Part shown: positions 9,166 through 17,037 of the stretch, piece by piece
How positions within the stretch are numbered: position 1 is the stretch's first letter
How the letters are laid out: each line of letters starts with the position of its first letter
Assembly (NCBI RefSeq): GCF_001280085.1
Contig: NZ_LGED01000001.1
Span: 186,001 to 250,000 of the forward strand
Origin: Saccharothrix sp. NRRL B-16348
GTDB lineage: Bacteria; Actinomycetota; Actinomycetes; Mycobacteriales; Pseudonocardiaceae
Length of the DNA: 64,000 nt
Direction: 5' to 3'
Notes under the pieces: model-generated
Seen by the model: only the letters and a program-made list of their open reading frames with translations
What the model was told of the DNA's origin: nothing
Database searches by the model: none
Made by a program: the position numbers and the translations under genes

Positions 9166-11001
9166 CTAGATGCCGTCGTCGAGGCCACCCATCATCAGGG
9201 GTAGCCGTCGCGGCCCGTCCTTTACCACGCGGATGGGCACGCCCCAGTCCTGGCGGGCCAGTTTGCACACGGGGTGCTCGACGCTCGGGTCGTCCGTGCA
9301 GCTCGCGGCCTGGGCGACGACGTGCAGGACGCCTTCGGTGAACCCCTCCGCCACGCGCAGGACGCGGACCAGGTCCGTGCCGACGCCCGCGCCCTCCTCC
9401 AGCAGCCCGGGCGGCGAGCTGGTGATCTCCAGCCGGGTGGACGGGCCGTACCGGTCGTCCAGCTTCTGGCCGGTGGGCGGGGTGAACACGACGGCGACCT
9501 CGACCTCGCCCGAGGCGATCACCGTCGGCGGCCTGCGCACCTGGTGGGCGTCGCCGCTGACCAGCTTCGCGCCGGGCGCGACCGGGCGTTCCAGGCGGTG
9601 CGCGGCGGAGGCGACGACGACCAGCTCGCCGTCGACCAGGACCGCGTCGGACGGCTCGGCGACGTCCGTCGCCAGGGTGGACACCTCGCCGGTCGACGGG
9701 TCGTAGCGGCGGACGGCGCCGTTGTAGGTGTCGGCGATGGCGACCTGGCCGCCGGGCAGCACGGTGACGCCGAGCGGGTGCTGGAGCAGCGCCTGGTCGG
9801 CCTGGCCGTCGCGGTGGCCGAAGTCGAACAGGCCCTTGCCGATGGCGGTGTGCACGGTGCGGTCGGCGTCCAGCCAGCGCAGCGCGGAGGTCTCCGAGTC
9901 GACCAGCCAGAGCCGGTCGCCGTCGGCGGCCAGGCCCGAGGTCTGGGCGAAGAACGCCTCCGCCGCCGGGCCGTCGTGCAGGCCTTCGACCGTGGTGCCG
10001 GCGAGGCGTTCGACGCGGCGTTCCCGCGGCTTGAACAGGCCGAGCGTGTGGTTGCCCGCCATCGCGATGGCCACGCCGCCCGCGGGCTCCCACCACGCGA
10101 CGTCCCACGGGCTGGTGAGGTCGATCGCGTCGGCCGGGCCGTCGGTGTCGCCGTCGCGCCACTGCTCGCCGGTGCCCGCGACGGTGGTGACCTCGCCGGT
10201 GACGAGGTCGACGCCGCGCAGGAGGTGGTTGACCGTGTCGGCGACGACCGCGTGGTAGCCGACCTCGGCGGCGACGTCGTCGGGCAGCAGCGCGATGCCC
10301 GCCGGTTCGGAGAAGGTGGGTTCGAGGCCGTCGCGGCGACCGCGCTCACCGGTGCCGATGCGCCTGATCACGGTCTCGCCATCGGGTTCGAGCTCGACCA
10401 GGCCGTGGTGCGCGGAATCGCTGACCAGCAGGGTGTTGTCCCTGGTCAGGACGGCTTTCGCGGGGAAGCGGAGTTCGGTCTCGCGGGGCGGCGGCGCGAC
10501 GTACGGGCCGTCGCCGCGGTGCAGGGTGCCCTTGGCCTCGTGCTCGGCGACGACCTCGGACACGATCTGGCGCAGCGCGTCCAGGTGGCCCTCGCCGGAG
10601 GCGACGTGCACGACGTAGCCCTCGGGGTCCACCAGGACGAGCGTGGGCCACGCCTTCACCGCGTAGGCCTGCCACGTGGTCAGCTCCGGGTCGTCCAGCA
10701 CGGGGTGCTCCACCTCGTACCGCTCGACGGCCGCCTCGATCGCCGCGGGCTCCGCCTCGTGGACGAACTTGGGCGAGTGCACGCCGACGGTGACCAGGAC
10801 GTCGGCGAACTCGGCTTCGAGCGGCCGCAGCTCGTCGAGGACGTGCAGGCAGTTGATGCAGCAGAACGTCCAGAAGTCGAGCAGCACCACCTTGCCGCGC
10901 AAGTCGGCCAGCTTGATGTCCCGCCCACCCGTGTTGAGCCACCGGCGGCCCACCAGTTCGGGGGCGCGGACACGGGCGCGGCGTCGTTGTGCGGTCGTCA
11001 C
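9166..11001 (-). CDS. Thioredoxin-like protein fused to NHL-repeat beta-propeller (NHLRC2-like)
   Basis: This protein has about 611 residues from the GTG at 11001. Residues 12-165 form a TlpA-like thioredoxin domain with GKVVLLDFWTFCCINC; the redox pair is the C48-I-N-C51 motif. The middle 180-480 is a beta-propeller of NHL repeats (LVSDSAHHGLVELEPDG, VVADTVNHLLRGVDLVTG, AIADTYNGAVRRYDPSTG). The C-terminal 110 residues are a beta-rich domain. This matches the widely conserved NHLRC2 architecture. There is no signal peptide, so it is probably cytoplasmic; a thiol-redox role is inferred. An open frame extends upstream to 11193, but the extra residues are low-complexity Ser/Arg and overlap the radical SAM gene, so they are rejected. 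Confidence 0.9.
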   Translation of the reverse strand: MTTAQRRRARVRAPELVGRRWLNTGGRDIKLADLRGKVVLLDFWTFCCINCLHVLDELRPLEAEFADVLVTVGVHSPKFVHEAEPAAIEAAVERYEVEHPVLDDPELTTWQAYAVKAWPTLVLVDPEGYVVHVASGEGHLDALRQIVSEVVAEHEAKGTLHRGDGPYVAPPPRETELRFPAKAVLTRDNTLLVSDSAHHGLVELEPDGETVIRRIGTGERGRRDGLEPTFSEPAGIALLPDDVAAEVGYHAVVADTVNHLLRGVDLVTGEVTTVAGTGEQWRDGDTDGPADAIDLTSPWDVAWWEPAGGVAIAMAGNHTLGLFKPRERRVERLAGTTVEGLHDGPAAEAFFAQTSGLAADGDRLWLVDSETSALRWLDADRTVHTAIGKGLFDFGHRDGQADQALLQHPLGVTVLPGGQVAIADTYNGAVRRYDPSTGEVSTLATDVAEPSDAVLVDGELVVVASAAHRLERPVAPGAKLVSGDAHQVRRPPTVIASGEVEVAVVFTPPTGQKLDDRYGPSTRLEITSSPPGLLEEGAGVGTDLVRVLRVAEGFTEGVLHVVAQAASCTDDPSVEHPVCKLARQDWGVPIRVVKDGPRRLPLMMGGLDDGI

Positions 11002-11062
11002 GCCCCGATCCAACACGACTCGCGGACGGCCTATTTCCCGGTCCACCGATTGGGACCGGGGG

Positions 11063-12517
11063 TCACGTGGTCGCGGGCTCCGGGAACGTCCGGTCGTACT
11101 CCTGGTGGACGAGTTCGACCAGGAGCATGCCGAGCTGGGTGAGCTCGACCCTGGTGCCGTCCCGGACGACGAGCTCGCGTTCGACCAGGTCACCCGTGAC
11201 GTCGTCCAGGCGCGCCCGCTCGGCGGCGGTCGGCTCGACCGGGAAGTCGGCCTCGTCGAAGTGGCCGCGCTTGACGCCGAAGTGCAGGTGCCTGCGGTTG
11301 CGGACGGCGCGGGTGAACGGGACGTGGGCGAACGTGGCGCCGCCGTGCTCCCCGACCGCTTCGAGGTAGTCGTCCGGGTCGCGGCGGTTGAGGTACTGCG
11401 TGTCGGCGAAGCTGGAACGGGCGCTGTTGCCGAACGCGAGCGACTGGGCGGTCGCGGCGGCGTCCACCAGGGCGCTGGGCACGTTGGCGCTGAACGTCGG
11501 CGCCGTGAACAGGTACATCGGGCCCTCCTGCCAGCCCAGCCCGGCGAAGAAGTGCCGGTACAGCAGGTGGCAGCGGAACTTCTCGGCCAGCACGGCCTCG
11601 TCGACCACCTCGCCGGAGAACGGGCCCCAGACCTCGGTGAAGCTGCGCGGGTAGACGCTCACCGAGTCGATCAGGCCCTCCTGGGCCAGCGCGTGGATGT
11701 GCCGCACGTCGGTCAGCACGTCGTCGGCGGTCTGGGTGTGCAGGCCGACCATGAAGTCCAGGCCGATGTGCTCGACGCCCGCGTCCAGGAACCGCGTGCA
11801 GACCTTCCGGATGCGGTCCGGGTCGACGTAGATCCGGCCGTTGGCCTCCAGCACCGGGCGGCTGAAGCTCTGCACGCCCGCGCTCACCCGCCGGACGTGC
11901 CCGGACTCGGCCAGGCGGTGGATGTCCTTGCGCATGGTGCGGGGGTGCAGCTCCAGCGTGACCATGCCGATGCGGTCCTGGGCGATGTGCTCGTACACCT
12001 CGTCGTAGAGGACGCGGAGGTCGTCCACCGCCATCATCGACGGTGTGCCGCCACCGAAGAACAGGTCGCCCGCGGTGGCGTCGGCGGGCAGCTCGGAAAG
12101 AAAGGTCCGCACTTCTTCCCGCAACGCGGGCAGGTATTCACCGGACCGGCTCGTGTCGGTGGAGACGAAGTAGTAGCAGAAGTGGCAGCGCTGGGCGCAG
12201 TACGGCAGGTGCAGATAGAGGAATTCGATCCGCTTCCACTCGCGGGAACGCCAGTCCGCCAGCATCCGCGTCGGCGCCGAGTCGGGCTCGGCAGGCCACC
12301 TCGGGTACACGTCGACCCAGTGCCAGTTGCGCGGGTCCGTGGTGGTGAACTCGCGGGCCAGCAGCCGTTCGACGCCGCTGTCGACGATCCAGTCGTCCGT
12401 GCGCCGCAGCAGTTCCCGGGACCATTCCGCCGAATCCGCGGCGAACCGCGATTCCGGCGGGCGGTTTATTCCACGGCGCTGGTCGAGTTTCGGGTGCTGC
12501 GTCGGCTGAGGGATCAC
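11063..12517 (-). CDS. Radical SAM enzyme of the HemN/HemW superfamily
   Basis: This protein has 484 residues with a GTG start at 12517 preceded by GGGAGCAGTCC. The cluster motif C107-AQR-C111-HF-C114 followed by YYF is CX3CX2C, which binds the SAM-activating 4Fe-4S cluster. FFGGGTPSMM and the LELHPRTM strand are shared with HemN, HemW and class C radical SAM methylases. The fourth Cys of true HemN (CX3CX2CXC) is absent, so it is unlikely to be the anaerobic coproporphyrinogen oxidase. An unusual extension of about 95 residues precedes the cluster motif. Possible jobs are haem chaperone, C-methylase or another radical chemistry. It lies upstream of the thioredoxin/NHL gene on the same strand. 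Confidence 0.87.
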   Translation of the reverse strand: MIPQPTQHPKLDQRRGINRPPESRFAADSAEWSRELLRRTDDWIVDSGVERLLAREFTTTDPRNWHWVDVYPRWPAEPDSAPTRMLADWRSREWKRIEFLYLHLPYCAQRCHFCYYFVSTDTSRSGEYLPALREEVRTFLSELPADATAGDLFFGGGTPSMMAVDDLRVLYDEVYEHIAQDRIGMVTLELHPRTMRKDIHRLAESGHVRRVSAGVQSFSRPVLEANGRIYVDPDRIRKVCTRFLDAGVEHIGLDFMVGLHTQTADDVLTDVRHIHALAQEGLIDSVSVYPRSFTEVWGPFSGEVVDEAVLAEKFRCHLLYRHFFAGLGWQEGPMYLFTAPTFSANVPSALVDAAATAQSLAFGNSARSSFADTQYLNRRDPDDYLEAVGEHGGATFAHVPFTRAVRNRRHLHFGVKRGHFDEADFPVEPTAAERARLDDVTGDLVERELVVRDGTRVELTQLGMLLVELVHQEYDRTFPEPATT

Positions 12518-12617
12518 GGACTGCTCCCGGAGGGATAGTCATTCGATCTCGGGCGGCATTTCGCGTGCAGCGTGCCGAAAATGATGAGAGCGCACCCGGG
12601 AGGTGTCCGTCAATCCG

Positions 12618-12998
12618 CTAGCCGGGGCGGCGGACGGTCCGGGGGCCGAGGACGGCGGCGTTCAGAGCGGTGACGCGGTGGCGGAGGCCGCGGTCGGCGG
12701 TGACGACCGTGCACGGGCGGTCCGGCGGGTTGGCGCGGACCACGTCCACGATCGCGTCGTCGCCGGAGCCGGGGGCGGACACGACGCGGACGCCAGGCAC
12801 CGACTCGACGTGCCGCGCCTTGCCCTCGACCACGAGGACCACTTCCAGTGGGCCGGGGAGGTCCGGCAGGCCGTGCTCGGCCACCTCGACGAGGTCGTCG
12901 CGCAGGCGGGCGGCGGCGCCGGCGCGGTCACGCCACCAGCCGTCCGGGACGGAGCCGACGACGTTGGCCGCGTCCACGACCAAGAGCGGGCGGGTCAT
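12618..12998 (-). CDS. NYN/PIN-like domain protein (predicted ribonuclease fold)
   Basis: This 126-residue protein carries the conserved acidic positions of YacP-type NYN domains: LLVVDAANVVGS at the N-terminus, GSGDDAIVDVV in the middle (near residues 77-87), and CTVVTADRGLRHRV near 95-108. These Asp residues usually coordinate a metal for RNA cleavage. It is short, consisting of the domain alone. The gene reads away from the small gene at 13077, about 80 bases away, so the two share a promoter region. The substrate is unknown. Confidence 0.85.
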   Translation of the reverse strand: MTRPLLVVDAANVVGSVPDGWWRDRAGAAARLRDDLVEVAEHGLPDLPGPLEVVLVVEGKARHVESVPGVRVVSAPGSGDDAIVDVVRANPPDRPCTVVTADRGLRHRVTALNAAVLGPRTVRRPG

Positions 12999-13076
12999 CG
13001 ACCCATGCTCTCAGCAAACTCTCATGACACTGTCGTACCCCGATGGCACCATGGAGTGGTCCATTGGGGGACAGAC

Positions 13077-13163
13077 ATGAACACGCAGGGGGACATTGTG
13101 ATGATCAGGCGCGCCCGCAGGACGACGGACGACACCTGGAACGGCTCGGCCACGGCCAAGTAG
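13077..13163 (+). CDS. Possible 28-residue peptide gene
   Basis: The ATG at 13077 follows GGGGGACAGAC, a plausible ribosome binding site, and opens 28 codons ending in TAG at 13161-13163. The peptide starts MNTQGDIVMIRRARRT and ends DTWNGSATAK; it is basic in the middle and has no hydrophobic segment and no Cys. A strong terminator follows 13 bases after the stop, so this is a self-contained transcription unit and not read-through of a neighbour. I do not recognise the peptide. It could be a leader peptide, a small protein or a modified-peptide precursor; the radical SAM gene is about 560 bases away. Coding status is not proven. Confidence 0.5.
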   Translation: MNTQGDIVMIRRARRTTDDTWNGSATAK

Positions 13164-13176
13164 CCGGACATGGGAA

Positions 13177-13221
13177 ACCCCGCGGTGCTGCCAGGTCGGG
13201 GGTCCGACAGCACCGCGGGGT
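13177..13221 (+). terminator. Terminator of the 28-codon unit
   Basis: CCCCGCGGTGCTG (13178-13190) pairs perfectly with CAGCACCGCGGGG (13208-13220), and A13177-T13221 extends the stem to 14 bp. The loop is 17 bases. No U run follows. Confidence 0.85.
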
Positions 13222-13295
13222 CATCTGGAACATCGATACACGATCGAGGTCTGTTACATCCCCTATCGGGTGTGACGGGAGTCACGTTTTGATAT
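13222..13295. other. Short AT-richer spacer between two terminators
   Basis: This stretch (ATACACGATCGAGGTCTG, then a TGTGACGGGAGTCACG inverted repeat) separates the two hairpins. TGACGGGAGTCA at 13273-13284 is a small dyad. I see no gene. Confidence 0.3.
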
Positions 13296-13336
13296 GACGA
13301 AGCCCTGCCGCGCGGGAGGTGCGGCAGGGCTTCGTC
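13296..13336 (-). terminator. Terminator downstream of the 48-residue gene
   Basis: This is a perfect 16-bp stem: GACGAAGCCCTGCCGC (13296-13311) with GCGGCAGGGCTTCGTC (13321-13336), loop 9 bases. It lies 87 bases after the stop of the small minus-strand gene and also faces the plus-strand unit ending at 13221. Confidence 0.85.
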
Positions 13337-13422
13337 GTTCCCCCTTCGCCAGAGCGCGGACGACGGGGCGCGCACCCGGTGTCGATCGGGTGGTCGTCAC
13401 GCGCGCCGGAGGAAGGCCCTCG

Positions 13423-13569
13423 TCAGCGGAGGGTGGTCCCCTGAGCCTGGGCGATCGCCATCAGCTCGTGGCGCATGGCGGGGGTGGGCGCCATGTCGAT
13501 CGCACGGGCGACGGCCTTGCGGTTGCGAGCCTCGACACGACGAGCGCGGAGCTTCGCAGTGAAGTTCAT
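13423..13569 (-). CDS. Small basic protein, 48 residues
   Basis: ATG at 13569, stop at 13423. The sequence begins MNFTAKLRARRVEARNRKAV and continues ARAIDMAPTPAMRHELMAIA. It is strongly basic in the first half and helical throughout. I recall similar short proteins in related actinobacteria but know no function for them. GAGAGGG lies 10 bases upstream, and another ATG between it and the start opens a 4-codon frame (ATGAACCCCCGATGA) whose stop overlaps this start. The gene has its own terminator at 13296. RNA or ribosome association is possible given the charge, but this is a guess. Confidence 0.7.
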   Translation of the reverse strand: MNFTAKLRARRVEARNRKAVARAIDMAPTPAMRHELMAIAQAQGTTLR

Positions 13570-13756
13570 CGGGGGTTCATCCCTCTCAAAGGTTCTTTCT
13601 CGGTGTGTGCCTCAAGTATGCACCCTCCGGCCCGCGAAAGCACCCGATTATCCGGTGAGGTGCCGCACATGCCGACGAATCATCGGCGGCCACGCAGTAG
13701 GCCCCGGCGATTCGCCTGGCGTACACCCGTTGGACCGGATGCGCGTCGCTCAACTC

Positions 13757-13774
13757 TCTAGCGTGCGCGCTAGA
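13757..13774. promoter_or_regulatory. 18-bp palindrome between ATPase and small gene
   Basis: TCTAGCGTGCGCGCTAGA has perfect 7-bp arms and a 4-base centre. It lies about 50 bases past the ATPase stop and 188 bases before the 48-residue gene. It could be an operator for the small gene. Nothing else of note is seen in 13570-13823. Confidence 0.45.
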
Positions 13775-13823
13775 TCACCCAATGCGACCGAAGCCGGCCG
13801 ACAACCGCAGGTCAACGGGTGGA

Positions 13824-15017
13824 TCAGTCCTCGCGGCCGAGCAGGAACCGGCCGAAGTGGGGCACGGTGAACGCGATCTGCCCGCGTTCGGCCGAGTACA
13901 CGAGCCCCTTCTTGATCAGGCTGTCCCGGGCCGGCGACAGCGACGACGGCTTGCGTCCCAGGTGGTCGGCCACCTGCGCGGTGTTCACGCCCGCGTCCTT
14001 GCCGTCGGTCAGCTCCGCCATCGCCCGCAGGTACTCCCGCTCAGCCGGCGTCGCCCGCTCGTACCGCGACCCGAAGAACCCGACCGCCAGCTCCGCGTCC
14101 GCCTCCGGCGCGGCCACCGACACGTCCATCGCGGTGATCGGGTCGGCCGGCGCCGCGTCCCACGCCGCCTTGCCGTAGGCCTGGATGAAGTACGGGTAGC
14201 CGCCCGAGGCGTCGAACAGCGCGTCCAGCGCCTCCGGCTCGATGCCCGCCTCCTCGCGGTCCACCGGCGCCAGCACGGCGCGGTCGGCGTCCTCCCGCGA
14301 CAGCCGGTCGATCCGCACGTACCGGAACAGCCGCTCCGAGTACGACTTCGACGCCGACAGCACGGCGGGTAGGTGCGGCAGCCCGGCGCCGACCACGACC
14401 AGCGGCGCGCCCGACTGCGACAGCTCGTGGCACGCCGCGCACAGCGCCGAGATGTCGTCCGCCGGCACGTCCTGCATCTCGTCGATCAGCAGCGCGACGC
14501 CCGTGCCCACGTCCTGCGCCAGCTCCGCGACCTCGGTGAACAGCTCCACCAGGTCGATCTCGATGTCGCCGGAGTCCGCCCGGCCGACCGCCGCGGGCAC
14601 GTCGATGCCCGGCTGCCACCGGTCGCGCAGCTTCGCGTCCTCGGGGTTGGCCCGCAGCGCGAACGCCTTCAGCACGCCGAGCACCGACTCCACCCGGTCC
14701 GGCGCGCGGTGCCGCACGGCCAGGTCCCGGATCGCCCGGTGCAGCGCGGCGGACAGCGGGCGGCGCAGCCCTGCTTCGGGCCGTGCCTCGATCTTCCCGG
14801 CGCCCCAGCCGCGCTTGAGCGCCATCGAGCGCAGCTCACCGAGCAGCACGGTCTTGCCCACGCCGCGCAGCCCGGTGAGCACGAGGCTGCGTTCCGGCCG
14901 GCCGCGCGCCACCCGTTCGAGCACGACCTCGAACGCGCTCAGCTCCTTGTCGCGCCCGGCCAGCTCAGGCGGCCGCTGGCCCGCGCCGGGGGCGAACGGG
15001 TTGCGCACCGGGTCCAT
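13824..15017 (-). CDS. AAA ATPase with C-terminal winged helix
   Basis: This 397-residue protein belongs to the Orc/Cdc6-like group of actinobacterial ATPases. It has Walker A GLRGVGKT at 49-56, Walker B ALLIDEMQD at 175-183 and a sensor-1-like PLVVVGAGLP near 210-219. The last 65 residues (TAQVADHLGRKPSSLSPARDSLIKKGLVY) look like a winged-helix DNA-binding domain, including GLVYSAERGQIAFTVPHF. The biochemical role is not known; DNA-linked ATPase activity is inferred from the architecture. It is divergent from the SIMPL-domain gene. Confidence 0.85.
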   Translation of the reverse strand: MDPVRNPFAPGAGQRPPELAGRDKELSAFEVVLERVARGRPERSLVLTGLRGVGKTVLLGELRSMALKRGWGAGKIEARPEAGLRRPLSAALHRAIRDLAVRHRAPDRVESVLGVLKAFALRANPEDAKLRDRWQPGIDVPAAVGRADSGDIEIDLVELFTEVAELAQDVGTGVALLIDEMQDVPADDISALCAACHELSQSGAPLVVVGAGLPHLPAVLSASKSYSERLFRYVRIDRLSREDADRAVLAPVDREEAGIEPEALDALFDASGGYPYFIQAYGKAAWDAAPADPITAMDVSVAAPEADAELAVGFFGSRYERATPAEREYLRAMAELTDGKDAGVNTAQVADHLGRKPSSLSPARDSLIKKGLVYSAERGQIAFTVPHFGRFLLGRED

Positions 15018-15101
15018 CCTCGGACGGTATCGAGGTGTCTAGGGCCGATCCAATACTCCGGCCGTGTCGTCCGGTATTCGTGAATCTAGGCCTGAAGCTA
15101 T

Positions 15102-15111
15102 ATAGCGCTAT
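15102..15111. promoter_or_regulatory. Perfect 10-bp palindrome in divergent promoter
   Basis: ATAGCGCTAT lies 29 bases before the SIMPL gene, inside AGCTATATAGCGCTATCAAG, an AT-rich island unlike the surroundings. It may be an operator or lie near a -10 region. The divergent 122-base gap also holds the ATPase promoter. Confidence 0.35.
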
Positions 15112-15139
15112 CAAGTCGGATGAACGGTAGCGTCGTGCC

Positions 15140-15763
15140 ATGGCTGAGGTGGTGACGAAGGGCGTCGGCAAGGTCGAGCGGACCGCCGACCGCGCCGAGG
15201 TGCACGTGAGCTTCGAGACGCTGGGTTCGACGCGCAACGAGGCGGTGGAGCGGCTGACCGCGCGGATCGCCGGCGTGGAGCCCGCGCTGGGCCTGCCGGG
15301 CGTCGAGGTGCGGTCGCGGCAGCTCAACGTGCACGACAACTGGGACGGCAAGCGCCGTTCCGGCAGCCGTGCCACGCAGAACTACGTGGTGCGGATCGAC
15401 GACGTCGCCGGGCTCGACGGTCTGCTCGGCGCGCTCGTGACCGCCGAGCCGACGTGGCTGAACGGGCCGACGTGGCAGCTCAAGGACGACGTGGACGCCG
15501 TCCGCGAGGCGCAGCGGGAGGCCGTGCGCGACGCGCGCCGACGCGCCGAGGGCTATGCCGAAGCCCTCGGCGCGCGGCTGGGACCGTTGCACCGGCTGAC
15601 CGACGGCGACGCCGAGGCGTGGGCCGCCGAGTCGCACCGGATGATGGCGGCCGGGTACGGCGGCGCGCCGGGCGTGCCGCCGCAGATGGACCAGCTCAAC
15701 CTGGAGGCGCAGCAGATCGTGGTCACGGTCCGCTGCACGGCCGCGTGGACGCTCCTCGACTGA
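15140..15763 (+). CDS. SIMPL (DUF541) domain protein
   Basis: This 207-residue protein matches SIMPL proteins along its whole length: the N-terminal KGVGKVERTADRAEVHVSFE, the central beta strand ATQNYVVRIDDV, the helix REAQREAVRDARRRAEGYAE, and the final strand AQQIVVTVRCTAAWTL. Many family members are exported, but this one has no signal peptide and is probably cytoplasmic. The family has no agreed activity. It is a single gene, followed by the hairpin repeats at 15797. Confidence 0.9.
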   Translation: MAEVVTKGVGKVERTADRAEVHVSFETLGSTRNEAVERLTARIAGVEPALGLPGVEVRSRQLNVHDNWDGKRRSGSRATQNYVVRIDDVAGLDGLLGALVTAEPTWLNGPTWQLKDDVDAVREAQREAVRDARRRAEGYAEALGARLGPLHRLTDGDAEAWAAESHRMMAAGYGGAPGVPPQMDQLNLEAQQIVVTVRCTAAWTLLD

Positions 15764-15796
15764 CGCCCCGGCGCGTTCTGAGCGTTGAACTCACGT

Positions 15797-15838
15797 GTTC
15801 TGGACGTAGGACACGCGCGTTCTGGACGTAGGACACGC
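15797..15838. repeat. Two tandem 22-base units that each form a hairpin
   Basis: GTTCTGGACGTAGGACACGC occurs at 15797-15816 and again at 15819-15838, a period of 22 bases. Each unit can fold as CGTGTTC or CGCGTTC pairing with GGACACG (about 6-7 bp with one G-T). The units sit between the SIMPL gene and the converging lipoprotein gene, so they may act as a terminator. No third unit is seen in this window. Confidence 0.7.
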
Positions 15839-15842
15839 GAGG

Positions 15843-16973
15843 TCAGCTGCTCGATTTCGGTTCGGCCAGTTCGACGGCGACCGAGCGGTTGCGGGCGGCG
15901 GCGTCGGGGATCAGGTCCCCGGCGCGGTCGAGGTCGACGGCCAGCGGCGAGGTGAAGCCCGCGCCGATCACCTCGGTGAACGCCGCCCGGCTCACGCCCA
16001 GCTCCACCAGCGTCGACACCACCCGCTGGCCACGCCGCCGGGTCAGGTCGACCGCCGCCTCCTCCGACGCCGAGGTGGCCGTGCGGGCGATGACCCGCGC
16101 GGTGGTGCGGCCGTCGAACTTCTTCGCCACCTCGGCCAGCGCTTCCCGCGCGCCCGGTGCGAGCTCGTCGCTCCCGGCCTTGAACAGCACCGAGTTCGGC
16201 AGGTGCACCAACGCGTCCTGGTGCACGACCTGGCCGATGTCCACGATCGGCACGTCGGCCCGGCCGATCGACGCGCCACCGGGCACCGGCTCGGTGTCGT
16301 GCGTGCAGCTCTTCGCGCCGAACTTCGCGCAGATCCCGAGCCACAGCTGGACCAGCGCCTCGCGCGCGCCCGGCGGCAGCTGCGGCTGGTCGCCCACCAC
16401 CTGGCCAAGCCCGGAGAAGATCACGTCCTTGTCGGTCAACTCGGGCAGGGCGTCGTCCGGCACCGACGCCACCACGGCGGCGACGTCGACGTCCAGCCCG
16501 AGCCGCGTCAGGTCGAGCGGATCGGTGGTCTGCAACCCGCTGCTCTGCAGCACGAGGACCGCCGGACCCGCCGCCGAGGCCATGTCCGCCAGCACGGACA
16601 TCGGGTCGAGGTCGGTGCTGGTGCCGCCGAGTTGGCTGAGCTGACCGGCCAGCCGGGTCATGTTCTGCTCGAAGCCGAGCTCGCGCAGCGCCGCGTCGCT
16701 CTCGATGTCGTTGCCGTCTCGAATGGTGAAGTCCTCGTCCGAGTACGCGCTGCCGGAACGCTCACCCTGCCGGTACACGACGACCCTGGTCGCGCCCCCG
16801 TCGACCGCCTCCGCCAGCCGGTCGACGACGGTCCTGGTGAGTTCGACCCGGGGCTCGTTGGCCGACGCGGTCACCCCGATGCGCACGGTGGTGGCTTCGC
16901 GGGGCGTCTCCCCGCAGGCAGCACAAGACGCCGCCACCAGCACGACTGCGGCGAAGAGCCGTGAGTGGTTCAT
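15843..16973 (-). CDS. OmpA-family lipoprotein
   Basis: This 376-residue protein starts at the ATG at 16973 with a signal sequence, MNHSRLFAAVVLVAASCAAC. The lipid-modified Cys is at 17 or 20. The C-terminal 110 residues form an OmpA-like peptidoglycan-binding domain (PNSVLFKAGSDELAPGAREALAEV, later DLTRRRGQRVVSTLVELGVS, then RNRSVAVEL). The middle (60-230) is von Willebrand-like: strands AAVVASVPDDALPEL and VLVLQSSGLQTTDPL. In a Gram-positive cell it would sit on the outer face of the membrane and contact peptidoglycan. The hairpin at 17001 lies in its 5' region. Confidence 0.85.
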   Translation of the reverse strand: MNHSRLFAAVVLVAASCAACGETPREATTVRIGVTASANEPRVELTRTVVDRLAEAVDGGATRVVVYRQGERSGSAYSDEDFTIRDGNDIESDAALRELGFEQNMTRLAGQLSQLGGTSTDLDPMSVLADMASAAGPAVLVLQSSGLQTTDPLDLTRLGLDVDVAAVVASVPDDALPELTDKDVIFSGLGQVVGDQPQLPPGAREALVQLWLGICAKFGAKSCTHDTEPVPGGASIGRADVPIVDIGQVVHQDALVHLPNSVLFKAGSDELAPGAREALAEVAKKFDGRTTARVIARTATSASEEAAVDLTRRRGQRVVSTLVELGVSRAAFTEVIGAGFTSPLAVDLDRAGDLIPDAAARNRSVAVELAEPKSSS

Positions 16974-17000
16974 GCATTGGAAACGGAATGAGAACGCGTT

Positions 17001-17016
17001 GTGTTACCAATAACAC
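17001..17016. promoter_or_regulatory. GTGTTA-CCAA-TAACAC palindrome
   Basis: This is a perfect 6-bp dyad with a 4-base centre in the 64-base gap between the fadA2 stop and the lipoprotein start. It may be an operator for the lipoprotein gene or part of the fadA2 terminator. Confidence 0.4.
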
Positions 17017-17037
17017 CCGTTCGGCCTAATTTCGGCC

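Noticed and set aside
11063..12517. Anaerobic coproporphyrinogen oxidase HemN
   Set aside because: The fourth Cys of the CX3CX2CXC motif is missing, so the specific function is not claimed.
15797..15838. CRISPR array
   Set aside because: Only two 20-22 base units, no spacers between them and no cas genes.
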